From positions 1-21,738 of the forward strand of contig CAJPVJ010000661.1 of NCBI GenBank assembly GCA_905397405.1: a DNA stretch of 21,738 bases, given 5' to 3'. The first letter of the stretch is position 1, and every line of letters starts with the position of its first letter. Below are positions 12,299-21,394 of this stretch, piece by piece. Position numbers and translations under genes: made by a program. The notes beneath the pieces are model-generated. The model was not told the DNA's origin. It did not search any database and was given only the letters and a program-made list of their open reading frames with translations. This DNA comes from Oppiella nova (Eukaryota > Arthropoda > Arachnida > Sarcoptiformes > Oppiidae).

Positions 12299-12304
12299 GT
12301 AAGT
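12299..12304 (+). other. Splice donor (GTAAGT), phase 2
   Basis: TATCAAAA|GTAAGTG matches the eukaryotic 5' splice-site consensus, including all six intron bases. It falls two bases into a codon, so the intron is phase 2. Read-through would hit TAA at 12300-12302, so the protein is only extended by splicing. This site is the main reason for reading 12063-12298 as an exon and not as a complete 79-residue gene. Confidence 0.75.
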
Positions 12305-12600
12305 GAAAACACACTTTGAGTGCAAATAATTGCATTTTATTGGATTTTCTTGACGCTATTCTCGCAGTCAGTATCTGAATATCTCTTCATTGCGTTTGAA
12401 TCAATAATTTATTGCCTTTTTTGTCGCAATAATAAAAGTCTTAATTATTTTTCAGCTCTAAAATTAGTTACAATAGATTTATTAGAGAGAATTGAGGTCT
12501 TAAATGTTAATCATTTATATTTGTCGTCTACATGTCTGTGCCGTTACATTGAGTTTCAATTGATTTTTATATGCGAATCCAAAGTCATAGAGAATGGTAT

Positions 12601-12616
12601 TACAGAATATTCTGTA
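12601..12616. repeat. 16-bp perfect palindrome
   Basis: TACAGAATATTCTGTA is identical to its own reverse complement with no spacer. It lies inside the putative first intron, 22 bases before a longer hairpin (12639-12704) and just ahead of three TTAGG(G) motifs. Perfect 16-bp palindromes are uncommon but possible by chance in AT-rich DNA. Confidence 0.85.
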
Positions 12617-12627
12617 TTATATAGAGG

Positions 12628-12653
12628 TTAGGGTTAGGATCTATGGGTTAGGG
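12628..12653 (+). repeat. Short interstitial telomere-like motifs
   Basis: TTAGGG (12628-12633), TTAGG (12634-12638) and, after nine bases, TTAGGG (12648-12653). TTAGG is the common arthropod telomere unit and TTAGGG that of many other animals. Three copies in 26 bases is a weak signal and may only be the edge of the adjacent hairpin element. Confidence 0.4.
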
Positions 12654-12704
12654 ATCAGTTCTGTGGCTCTACTCAGCGCCTGAAACAGCGATCAACCCAT
12701 CGAT
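12639..12704. repeat. 66-base imperfect hairpin in the intron
   Basis: The outer stem pairs ATCTATGGGTT (12639-12649) with AACCCATCGAT (12694-12704), 10 of 11 positions matching. Inside it, GATC (12653-12656) pairs with GATC (12690-12693), CTGT (12661-12664) with ACAG (12685-12688), and GGC (12665-12667) with GCC (12678-12680), leaving a ten-base loop. Four stems stack in register with small bulges, in a local GC-rich patch unlike the intron around it. It has the size and outline of a microRNA precursor or the end of a foldback element. I cannot fold it or look for small-RNA support. Confidence 0.6.
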
Positions 12705-13592
12705 CGCTTAAGAAATTATTGTCTATTTGTAGGCAAAGATGACGCGACCCTCAGCTTCAGACCAACTCTGAGCTTATGTTAAGAGCTAAATGTGATACCA
12801 ATAGTGAAATGTCATGAAAATATTATGACATCAAAAGCCAATTAATTAATCGTTTATTTGAGATATACCCTAGATATGTCAACCCATTGAATAAACATTA
12901 TCATTGCAATCGTAACTCATTTAAATACAAAACCAAATGAATGGTTGCCTTTCACTCATCATAGGATTAAGCGATGAAAAGTGTTGCTTAAGTTTTGTTT
13001 GTCATCATTGCTATTGTGGCGTAAAATAAACACCACTTCTGCTGAAACATTATAACTATTCAAAAAAGTTATTTAATTACAATAAAAGTTAAATAAAGTT
13101 TTGTGAACTCGACATTAGGTTGGGAAAACAAGATTTACTTTGAAAAAATATCATTTAAAACTCATTCATTAAGCGTAATATTTGCGTAGATTTGCATTCA
13201 AAGTCATATCCCGTCATAATTTTGTTTGAATAATAGTTGTTGTGTTTTATTTCAAGCGCATTCAAGACGAATGAGTCGTCTTTCATGTGTTATTTGTTTT
13301 TTGTTTTTGTCATTAAATTTATGGTTAAGTTTTAAAAATAATAGTGAAGTGATTCATCCCATGGCTTTCCGGCTGTTTTTAGGGGTAATTGTGTCACAAC
13401 TCTATTAAATTGATTGCTATTTATTGAATAAGTGACTCAAATATTCTCAGCTCCGAGTTCATCATAAGTCGATTGATTTGATATCAATGGCAGTAATTTT
13501 GAGTAATTGTAAACTGAGTGCACAAACAATTTGCTGTGAGAAACGACATTAACTCGATATGAATGAACCGAAACTCCACTTCCATCCGAAAG

Positions 13593-13593
<1 letters not shown>
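12705..13593. other. Intron, non-coding
   Basis: Part of the presumed first intron. A GC-richer stretch continues to about 12790, and the rest is AT-rich. An acceptor-like site at 13254 (TTTATTTCAAG) would complete the split codon as Asn. The following frame lacks the second WW Trp and the W-x-x-P end and soon becomes T-rich low complexity, so I do not call an exon. Confidence 0.5.

Positions 13594-13628
<35 letters not shown>
13594..13628. repeat. (CT)n microsatellite
   Basis: About 17 CT units. Read on the minus strand it gives an Arg-Glu run that holds open a 141-codon frame (13437-13862). That frame is an effect of the repeat and I do not annotate it as a gene. Confidence 0.97.
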
Positions 13629-13630
<2 letters not shown>

Positions 13631-14312
13631 AACCCCTCTGCAGTTGAATCCATCGGCTTTCTAATGACTTTCTGAGAAAACTATTTACTTTTTGAAATAT
13701 TATAGCCTTCTCTTCGATAGGGTCCAAACAAATGGTCAACAATTTTATTAAATGAATTGATATTTTGCTTTTGTCTCTGAATATAAACCTATTTTCCGGA
13801 ATTTTTTTGGAATGTATTTTTAGCAGCAAAAACGTTGTGACAAAAATGTCTTTTGCCATCAATTTAATGATTTCTTAAATTAAAATTTATTTCTTTTCAA
13901 CTGATTTTTGTTAACAATTTTTATTAAAGAGTGGGACTTAAATGAAAATCAATGGATAGTTTTCTCTCACACTGTAGGCATTGTGTGCCTGTATTTCCCA
14001 AAATGTCTTAAATAATGACTGATTCTTATTCTTATCCTTTATTCAGACAAACAATTGCTTTGCTTTTCAATACGAGAGAAAAGTATTCATTCATTCAGTG
14101 TTTGGATATACAGTGCACTGTATCCCCAGTACTCAATACAAACCTATAATTGTTTTTCTTGGACTCACACATTGTGTTGAATAAGTTATATAACAGAAAA
14201 AACTTTTAGCCAAATTGCAAACAAAAATATATTATTATCCGAACGGAGTCTTTACAACACTTTTTGTTTATTATTTTTGTGTTTCATATATGAAAAAATT
14301 TGTGATGAATTG
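13629..14312. other. Non-coding stretch before the first tandem array
   Basis: AT-rich with no open frame beyond chance on the plus strand and no recognised motif. TATCCAGTGCACTGTATCC-like symmetry near 14108-14127 is short and unremarkable. Confidence 0.5.
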
Positions 14313-14953
14313 CTTTTTCGGGACATTCATAACTGTTTGTATGTATTTTGGTCGTAATTATTAAAGCAGTGTTTCATTGAATACTTTTATATCGATGTTT
14401 TCGCATAGATTGTATGTTAAGGACTAGTGAATACAATAGAAATTTATATTACAATTATCTTAATGTTTTGCAATCTATAATTACTATATTATATTGTTTT
14501 GTTCATTGGTTTATATTTTTATGATATGAATTATATTTGTTTGTTACCATTTTTATGTCATTCAGCCTAATTATTTACTGAATATTATATTATTCTCATA
14601 TAGTTTATTGTAATCCATGCTACTATATTTAGTTGGATTTTTATGGGTTTGTCACAAAACAAGGCTAAACCAATATTTTATCTATACTTTGCGCTCATAA
14701 TATCATCTTTTGATATATCTGTTTATTTGAGTGCAGATATATTGTTAAGTTAATGATCACCATATCATTGATGATTATGTTTAACATACTATCGGATCGC
14801 ATAACAAACCCTACTGTACTGTATAGTATAGTATAGCACTTGTTTTCGGCGAAAAACCTTTTGCTTACAGTTTATGTAAAATTATATCTCAAGTTTGACA
14901 GCGAAATAGTCGATAAACACATTATCCCACATTTAGAAACAGTATTCCCGTAA
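14313..14953 (+). repeat. Tandem duplication A, copy 1 (641 bp)
   Basis: Starts with CTTTTTCGGGAC and ends with ATTCCCGTAA, directly joined to copy 2. It differs from copy 2 by about nine base changes and by one extra 5-bp GTATA-type unit near 14822-14836 (about 98.5% identity). It contains no open frame beyond chance. A 9-bp inverted pair, ATATATCTG (14713-14721) and CAGATATAT (14734-14742), is conserved in both copies. The unit is non-coding and resembles no mobile element I know. Confidence 0.95.
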
Positions 14954-15589
14954 CTTTTTCGGGACATTCATAACTGTTTGTATGTATTTTGGTCGTAATT
15001 ATTAAAGCAGTGTTTCATTGAATACTTTTATATCGATGTTTTCGCATAGATTGTATGTTAAGGACTAGTGAATACAATAGGAATTTATATTACAATTATC
15101 TTAATGTTTTGCAATCTATAATTACTATATTATATTGTTTTGTTCATCGGTTTATATTTTTATGATATGAATTATTTTTGTTTGTTACGATTTTTATGTC
15201 ATTCAGCCTAATTATTTACTGAATATTATATTATTCTCGTATAGTTTATTGTAATCCATGCTACTATATTTAGTATGATTTTTATGGGTTTGTCACAAAA
15301 CAAGGCTAAACCAATATTTTATCTATACTTTGCGCTCATAATATCATCCTTTGATATATCTGTTTATTTGAGTGCAGATATATTGTTAAGTTAATGATCA
15401 CCATATCATTGATGATTATGTTTAACATACTATCGGATCGCATAACAAACTCTACTGTACTGTATAGTATAGCACTTGTTTTCGGCGAAAAACCTTTTGC
15501 TTACAGTTTATGTAAAATTATATCTCAAGTTTGACAGCGAAATAGTCGATAAACACATTATCCCACATTTAGAAACAGTATTCCCGTAA
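14954..15589 (+). repeat. Tandem duplication A, copy 2 (636 bp)
   Basis: Same boundaries as copy 1, five bases shorter through loss of one GTATA-type unit. Substitutions are scattered along the length, with no cluster or gradient. The conserved short hairpin lies at 15354-15383. Its last 127 bases recur immediately downstream. Confidence 0.95.
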
Positions 15590-15716
15590 GTATAGTATAG
15601 CACTTGTTTTCGGCGAAAAACCTTTTGCTTACAGTTTATGTAAAATTATATCTCAAGTTTGACAGCGAAATAGTCGATAAACACATTATCCCACATTTAG
15701 AAACAGTATTCCCGTA
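15590..15716 (+). repeat. Tandem duplication A, 127-bp partial third copy
   Basis: Base-for-base identical to 15462-15588, with one base (A, 15589) between the two stretches. The match is exactly 127 bases: 15461 and 15589 differ upstream, and 15589 and 15717 differ downstream. It reproduces only the 3' fifth of the unit. The complete identity contrasts with the 1-1.5% divergence of the full copies, so it is either much younger or an assembly overlap that was not trimmed. Confidence 0.95.
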
Positions 15717-15802
15717 TTAATTATCATTTGCGTTTGAATGTCTCTCATTTGAATGGGAAATACACGATTTTTTACTGGTGGTGTCTTTCCACAAGGCATT
15801 TA

Positions 15803-16033
15803 TATTTGAACTTTTTTTGTATCTGTTGGTGGAGTCGGCTTTAAACTGCCGGTGCGGTGCAGGGCGTGAGACAAAGCGGATGTGGTTTCACAGAGTGTCT
15901 CACAATAAAGACATTCATTCACTCGGATAGTCATGTAATAGGTTTCTGACGATTGTTGCCATACATGCAGGCGCTCAGCAATTGTCGAAATATAGTCTCT
16001 CTCTTCGGAGCGCCAATTAAATGCTGTATGAGT
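15803..16033 (-). other. GC-richer island with an ATG-less open frame
   Basis: The plus strand from about 15826 to 16015 is visibly richer in GC than its surroundings. On the minus strand one frame is open for 77 codons between TGA (16034-16036) and TAA (15800-15802). The translation is varied in composition, with two Cys pairs (LYCETLC) and a Pro/Thr-rich end, and is not T-rich low complexity. There is no start codon near its beginning, and I find no good acceptor or donor at the edges. It may be an exon fragment, a decayed element, or chance in a GC-richer patch. I recognise no family. Confidence 0.25.
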
Positions 16034-18573
16034 TCAAAGTTATTTCTTGTTGTTGCTTGCTACCATTTCTTATTTGTTTGACTTTAAAATTTATGTATTT
16101 AAATACAAATTTTATGTATTTTATGCGCTCAAAAGTAAATGTGTTTAAAAAGCGAAAATTATTCAATTTTTGTTTTTGTTGTTATATAACACATAACTTC
16201 TCAGTCTGTCTACACTTTTTTGTTGAGAAAACTTTCTTCTCGTTGAATAGACTTTTGCTGAACGGATGTGAATGAGAAGTATTGGCGCGAAATGTGTTTA
16301 GTGTTTCCAGATGTGGTTGTGTCTGACTTTTAGGCCAAGTCTTCACTCAAATTATCTGCTCATAACAGCCACAGACAGTTCACATAACACACAGACTTCT
16401 TAATCTGTAATAGATGTCCACTTTTTGGGCACTAATACATCATTCTTAAGGGGAATAAATAGCACTTGTATTGACAGTTACCGCTCAGTTATGCTGGCTG
16501 TTTTTGTTTTGCCTATCATACTTGAAATGCATCCCTACTTAACGTTCATATATACACTCTATTCACTCACTAATGGGAGGCTTTTTTGGCTTTAATTTTG
16601 AGTATTTTTTTGTGTCTCATTGTATGTCGAGTTATTAGAAAATTGTTTTGTTGTTTTGTTTGTCTCGTAATCTCTGGGCTATTGTTTGTCTAATGCTATA
16701 AATCATAGCGAATATAATTAGTGTGAACTGAATTGAAATGTATTGGAAACGAATGCAATGGTAACTCACGTGAAGGAAATGTCACTTCCATTACATGGAA
16801 AATAAAAAGCCAATTGATTTATAATCTAATCACTCAAATAAATGTTACCGTAGTTTTTGAGTTTTTAGCCAAAATTTGGTAGTCATTTATATATCTAGTA
16901 CTGTATGTGCAAGTTGTTGCAAACAATAGTAGATTTTAAAGTTTAGTTTCAAAAAATAAAACTTTGTTTCCAGAGCCATAAATGCATTTAAATGCCGCAT
17001 AATATAAGCATTTTCGTCAAACAATCACATTTTTACATTTTATTAGCGATTGTTTGCTAACTATTTGTATGAAAATAAAGTCTTAACTCTTATGAAACAC
17101 GAAATATTTTTGTATAATTTTATGATAATTTCACGACAAAGCGAGTCATAAATTTCGGAATACATCAGAAAATATCTAACTCTAAGCCAGTTGTCAAATA
17201 TGATTGCATTTTGTTTCTCTCGCTGTTTAGTTTGTAATAAATTCAATTCACTTTCATAACACTATCGACACATGTGTTTCATTATATTCTAATGACCAAA
17301 ATTTTTATGATTGCATACATTTCCTAAATTTATATAAAAAGTAAAAGTTTTCCCGCAATTGAATTAATTTTGATTTTAAAATTGCACTTAAAATTCAATT
17401 CCAATATTCACTGCAAACGAGTAGCTCTCGAGTCGACGGCATAATGAAAATCAATTTCTTTTGTGAGATACTATTCATTCATTTGATGATATGATACAAA
17501 TGGATGGCAAACACTGGGCACCGAAACTCTTGAACAATAGCTAAAAGTTTGTGAAACACTTGGTTTGCATCGGAATATTCATCATCTAATGAAATATTGT
17601 TAAGAAATGGTTACTCCTTATCCAAATGAGCAGTACATTAGTGTTTTTCTATTGTCTAATTTTTCCACTCATTTTTGACTTTATTTTTATCACAAATGTT
17701 TGGGAAAAGTTTTGTGAGCTGTCTTTCCATTTGATATTAATTATAGTTATAAGACTTGAAGTGTTTTGAGGATTAAACGCAATACATCAAAGTCTTTGGC
17801 TAACAATGTCTCTAAAGTCTAGTTAATAATGCATATGATATTTAATAACATTAATTATGGAAACTTTTATTTTGTTAAAATATTTTATTAATTTAAAGAA
17901 ATGACAAAAATCCTAATGAATTTATTTGAATGCCAAATGACTATCCGTATGAAAAGGCATTAATATTATCACTCGTTTGGTCATTAAGAATAAAGTAATT
18001 ATGCATTTAAGCGATTATTTCATATAAACAAAATTTTGCAAATAATTTATTTATTTCTATATTTAGCAACAAAATGAATACCGTATTGCACTCAACTATA
18101 CTTATGACATGAGTTGCTATTTAACTAATTTTTAGGTTTTAAAATAGATTAGGAGTTCGTATTGAATAGCACTCATCAGTCGTAATGAGTGAACACGAGT
18201 TATGTTTATTTTTTACGGCAATATTCTGGTGCACAACAAACCCCTCGACAAAAAAGTTCAAAAATATTTGTTTTGCTGTACTTTTTTTTGTGTATGAAAT
18301 TCTGTAGTTGTGTTCAGAGATTAACTAACCGTTTGATTAATGCATTTGATTGGACACAGAGTTAAGCTCTTCACTCTTCTCATACATTCTTAATGTGGAG
18401 ACAAAAGTCGAGACAATAAATAAAAATATTGCCATTAATTCACAAACACCTAAATATATCTCAAGCCATGGCATAGAGTGGTGGTATGAAAGACAAACAT
18501 ATTTTGATTAACGTCTCTTCATATCTATTAAGCTGTTGTATAAATCAAGCGACCCTTTAGGATAACCTATTCA
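16034..18573. other. 2.5-kb non-coding AT-rich stretch
   Basis: No supported gene. An 84-codon frame (16021-16275, plus) and a 61-codon frame (17061-17246, minus) are rich in Phe, Leu, Lys and Asn, as T- and A-rich DNA produces by chance. I see no domain or splice-site pair. No repeat beyond short A/T runs. Confidence 0.5.
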
Positions 18574-19040
18574 TTAGCGATGTGTTTGGGAATGGAGTCT
18601 AAGTTTATGTTCAGTAATCTCGTTATCTTCCGGTCTCTGCCAACGAACCACATATGAAATCAACTGTTTTTTTGCTCTTCGGCCAAACAAATGGTCTTTT
18701 ACTGCACTGTTTTGGCCGATCAATGAGAAAATCATAACTCCGAGAGAATGGATGTATTTGTTGGTCCGATAGCTCACTCACTCACCAAAGAGAGAGAGAG
18801 AGAGAGAGCCGTGAATTGGTTGTAATGAGCAGCTTCTATGGCAACTCTCTGTGTTCTAACAGTAGGAACAGTAGGGCTGTGGTAGGGATGAGGATGAAAG
18901 GCAGAGGCACTGACAGTATAGCACTCATAGCCTCATAGCTAGCAGTATATCGGAGGGCATGTGCTGTTGTGATGACAATATTTAGTGAAAACCTCTCGCA
19001 TAGCGTTCATTCTGAACTGCTTTTTGGCGAAAATCTTTTT
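18574..19040 (-). other. GC-richer region with open frames and a donor-like site
   Basis: This stretch is richer in GC than its flanks and has three things on the minus strand. A 30-residue ATG frame (18836-18928) has a strongly hydrophobic middle, signal- or membrane-like, and its frame is open for about 58 codons in all. Downstream of it, just past the GA tract, TTTG|GTGAGT (around 18780-18787) looks like a splice donor. A 67-codon open frame (18574-18777) with a charged, varied composition follows. The first frame stops before the donor, so the pieces do not form one gene as they stand. This could be a promoter plus 5' UTR exon of a minus-strand gene, or an unrelated GC patch. No family recognised. 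Confidence 0.25.
18789..18808. repeat. Short (GA)n microsatellite
   Basis: Ten GA units within the GC-richer region. On the minus strand they form a CT tract immediately before a GTGAGT donor-like site. Confidence 0.95.
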
Positions 19041-19877
19041 CTCTCTCTCTTCTCATTCTCGACTGCTTTTCATATCAATTCACGCTTTTTCTTAAAGTCA
19101 TATCCATTTCAATGAGTCTCTGGATGTTTTGTGCCGTTTTTCAGTATTATATAACCTAAGGATAAGTTTAAGTATTGAATTCTTTTCGGCAATCATTCCA
19201 TCACTAAAAGTCACAAATTATTTTCTCTGTATTATATTTACTCCGAGTATTTATCTCTGGTGTATTGCAATTGTTGTCAACTATTTTTTTTGTTGCTTTT
19301 TGTATGGTTTCATAGTTATTGAATCCGATATATCTAATCGAGAAGTTTGTGTTTTTATATTTTTTGGTGAAAAATGGTTTGGATCTAAAAGTATTGAAGA
19401 ATAGAAAACTTAATAAATCCCAAACCCATGACTAAAATATTTTTCCAGTAATAAATATAAGAAAAACTAAATAGAAATCCGTAAAAATGCTTTCGATTCC
19501 TAGCGCCCAGCAAAGGATTTTCATTTGTTTATCCGTGAAACCCATTCATTGTGTTATGACTTATATATTTTGATTGTTTGCTCGCAATATATAAATTTAT
19601 TTTTGGCTTTTCGCCTCATATTTTGTTTTCGTTTTGCGGGCTTTAAGTGTATAAAAACTATTAGTATTTTTTGTGTGCCGTAATTGAAACAAATGTCTTC
19701 ACTTGAAAATCGTGTGTTTGTAATGATTTGCTATGAAAATACTGATATTATGTGCCATTTATTGGGTTATATGATGTGATGGGCAATAAGAGCACCTGTT
19801 TTTCACGTAACTCCAGACGTGCCTATCGACCGCATATCAAGCACATTAGGTAAGCATTTTCACATCCCTGTCCTTAC
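19041..19877. other. Non-coding stretch before the second tandem array
   Basis: AT-rich apart from a CT-rich start (19040-19060). A 91-codon plus-strand frame (19129-19404) is hydrophobic and T-rich. It starts at GTG and has no recognisable transmembrane-family motif, so I do not call it. Nothing else seen. Confidence 0.5.
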
Positions 19878-20546
19878 AATCCTAATAATTATTGACATTT
19901 TAAAGATTATTTTTATATAGATTTAATTATAATTAATCGATTCTCACGACTAGTTTCAAAGCCGTGGGCGTTGTTTGAATCAAAACTTTTGACTTTTTAT
20001 AAAAAACATAGCGTTAATGTTTAGGGAACTATATATTTTTGATTATTAAATCAATATGTTTTACATTTGCATAAAATTAAATCTCTGTTCACTCGGAATC
20101 TGATTAACATTTTTTACGGTTCGTCGAGTTTTTAATTTCAATCAAAAACTTGCGTTTGAAATAGTTTTTGCACATAAAAAGTAGATATTGTGTGCTATCT
20201 GTAGTAAGTGCTGTATATTTAAATAATGGTTTAATAAAAAACAGATTCGTGAATAGTTTAGTTGAATTTAATGACCTCTAAAAATGAATTATAAAAAATA
20301 AGTTTTGCGAAAGTGATTATCAGCGAGAAATAAGTTTCACGGCTTATAAACTCTATGTTTCTCTAATAAAACTAATTTCTTATAGTATTTACAACTTTTG
20401 CGAAATGTTTTGTTTCAATAAATTGTATTCATTTTTGTGTTAATAATTACCGATCTGTCAATGAAATGGTTATTAATTTTATGCATTTAATGATTTATAT
20501 AAAATATTATGACATTAATGATTCACTTAATGATTGTGTTTATATT
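19878..20546 (+). repeat. Tandem duplication B, copy 1 (669 bp)
   Basis: Runs from AATCCTAATAATTATTGACA to GATTGTGTTTATATT and is repeated at 20548 with a period of 670 bp. About six or seven base changes and three small indels separate the copies (about 98.5-99% identity). Most indels fall in A-runs. No open frame, no terminal inverted repeat and no poly-A tail, so it does not look like an insertion of a known element class. Confidence 0.95.
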
Positions 20547-20547
20547 A

Positions 20548-21213
20548 AATCCTAATAATTATTGACATTTTAAAGATTATTTTTATATAGATTTAATTAT
20601 AATTAATCGATTCTCACGACTAGTTTCAAAGCCGTGGGCGTTGTTTGAATCAAAACTTTTGACTTTTTATAAAATACATAGCGTTAATGTTTAGGGAACT
20701 ATATATTTGTGATTATTAAATCAATATGTTTTACATTTGCATAAAATTAAATCTCTGTTCACTCGGAATCTGATTAACATTTTTTACGGTTCGCCGAGTT
20801 TTTAATTTCAATCAAAAACTTGCGTTTGAAATAGTTTTTGCACAAAAATAAGTAGATATTGTGTGCTATCTGTAGTAAGTACTGTATATTTAAATAATGG
20901 TTTAATAAAAAACAGATTCGTGAATAGTTTAGTTGAATTTAATGACCTCTAAAAATGAATTATAAAAAGTTTTGAGAAAGTGATTATCAGCGAGAAATAA
21001 GTTTCACGGCTTATAAACTCGATGTTTCTCTAATAAAACTAATTTCTTATAGTATTTACAACTTTTGCGAAATGTTTTGTTTCAATAAATTGTATTCATT
21101 TTTGTGTTAATAATTACCGATCTGTCAATGAAATGGTTATTAATTTTATGCATTTAATGATTTATATAAAATATTATGACATTAATGATTCACTTAATGA
21201 TTGTGTTTATATT
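20548..21213 (+). repeat. Tandem duplication B, copy 2 (666 bp)
   Basis: Second copy of the 670-bp unit, joined to copy 1 by a single A (20547). A 5-bp ATAAG-type deletion near 20969 and a changed A-run near 20845 are the main differences. Its last ~75 bases are also part of a separate 128-bp tandem (21138-21394), so at least two duplication steps overlap here. Confidence 0.95.
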
Positions 21214-21394
21214 TATATATTGAATATGAATTTGTAGTTTTGGCAAACATTTCTCACATAATGAATATTAATTTTATGCATTTAATGATTTATATAAAAT
21301 ATTATGACATTAATGATTCACTTAATGATTGTGTTTATATTTATACATTGAATATGAATTTGTAGTTTTGGCAAACATTTCTCACATAATGAAT
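21138..21394 (+). repeat. Nested 128-bp tandem duplication
   Basis: Two copies, about 21139-21266 and 21267-21394, that differ at one base (T or C in TTTATA[T/C]ATTG). The unit joins the 3' ~75 bases of tandem unit B to about 53 bases of downstream flank, so it formed after or across the edge of copy 2. No coding content. Confidence 0.95.

Noticed and set aside
12320-12631. 103-codon frame just after the splice donor
   Set aside because: It lies in the intron, starts at a non-ATG codon, is rich in Leu/Phe/Ile/Ser as T-rich DNA gives, and has no domain.
12639-12704. tRNA gene in the GC-rich intronic patch
   Set aside because: The fold is a single long hairpin, not a cloverleaf, and no B-box GGTTCGAANCC is present.
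13226-13408. Candidate second exon of the WW gene at the acceptor-like site near 13254
   Set aside because: It completes the split codon as Asn but lacks the second Trp and the W-x-x-P end of the WW domain, then runs into T-rich low complexity and a stop.
13437-13862. 141-codon minus-strand frame with an Arg-Glu run
   Set aside because: The RERERE run is the (CT)n microsatellite translated. The flanks show no coding features.
16021-16275. 84-codon ATG frame with a hydrophobic start
   Set aside because: Cys/Phe/Leu-rich composition follows from T-rich DNA. There is no clear signal-peptide cleavage pattern, domain or splice context.
19129-19404. 91-codon hydrophobic frame resembling a receptor fragment
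   Set aside because: It starts at GTG. Hydrophobicity is expected from T-rich sequence, and no chemoreceptor motif or exon boundaries are visible.
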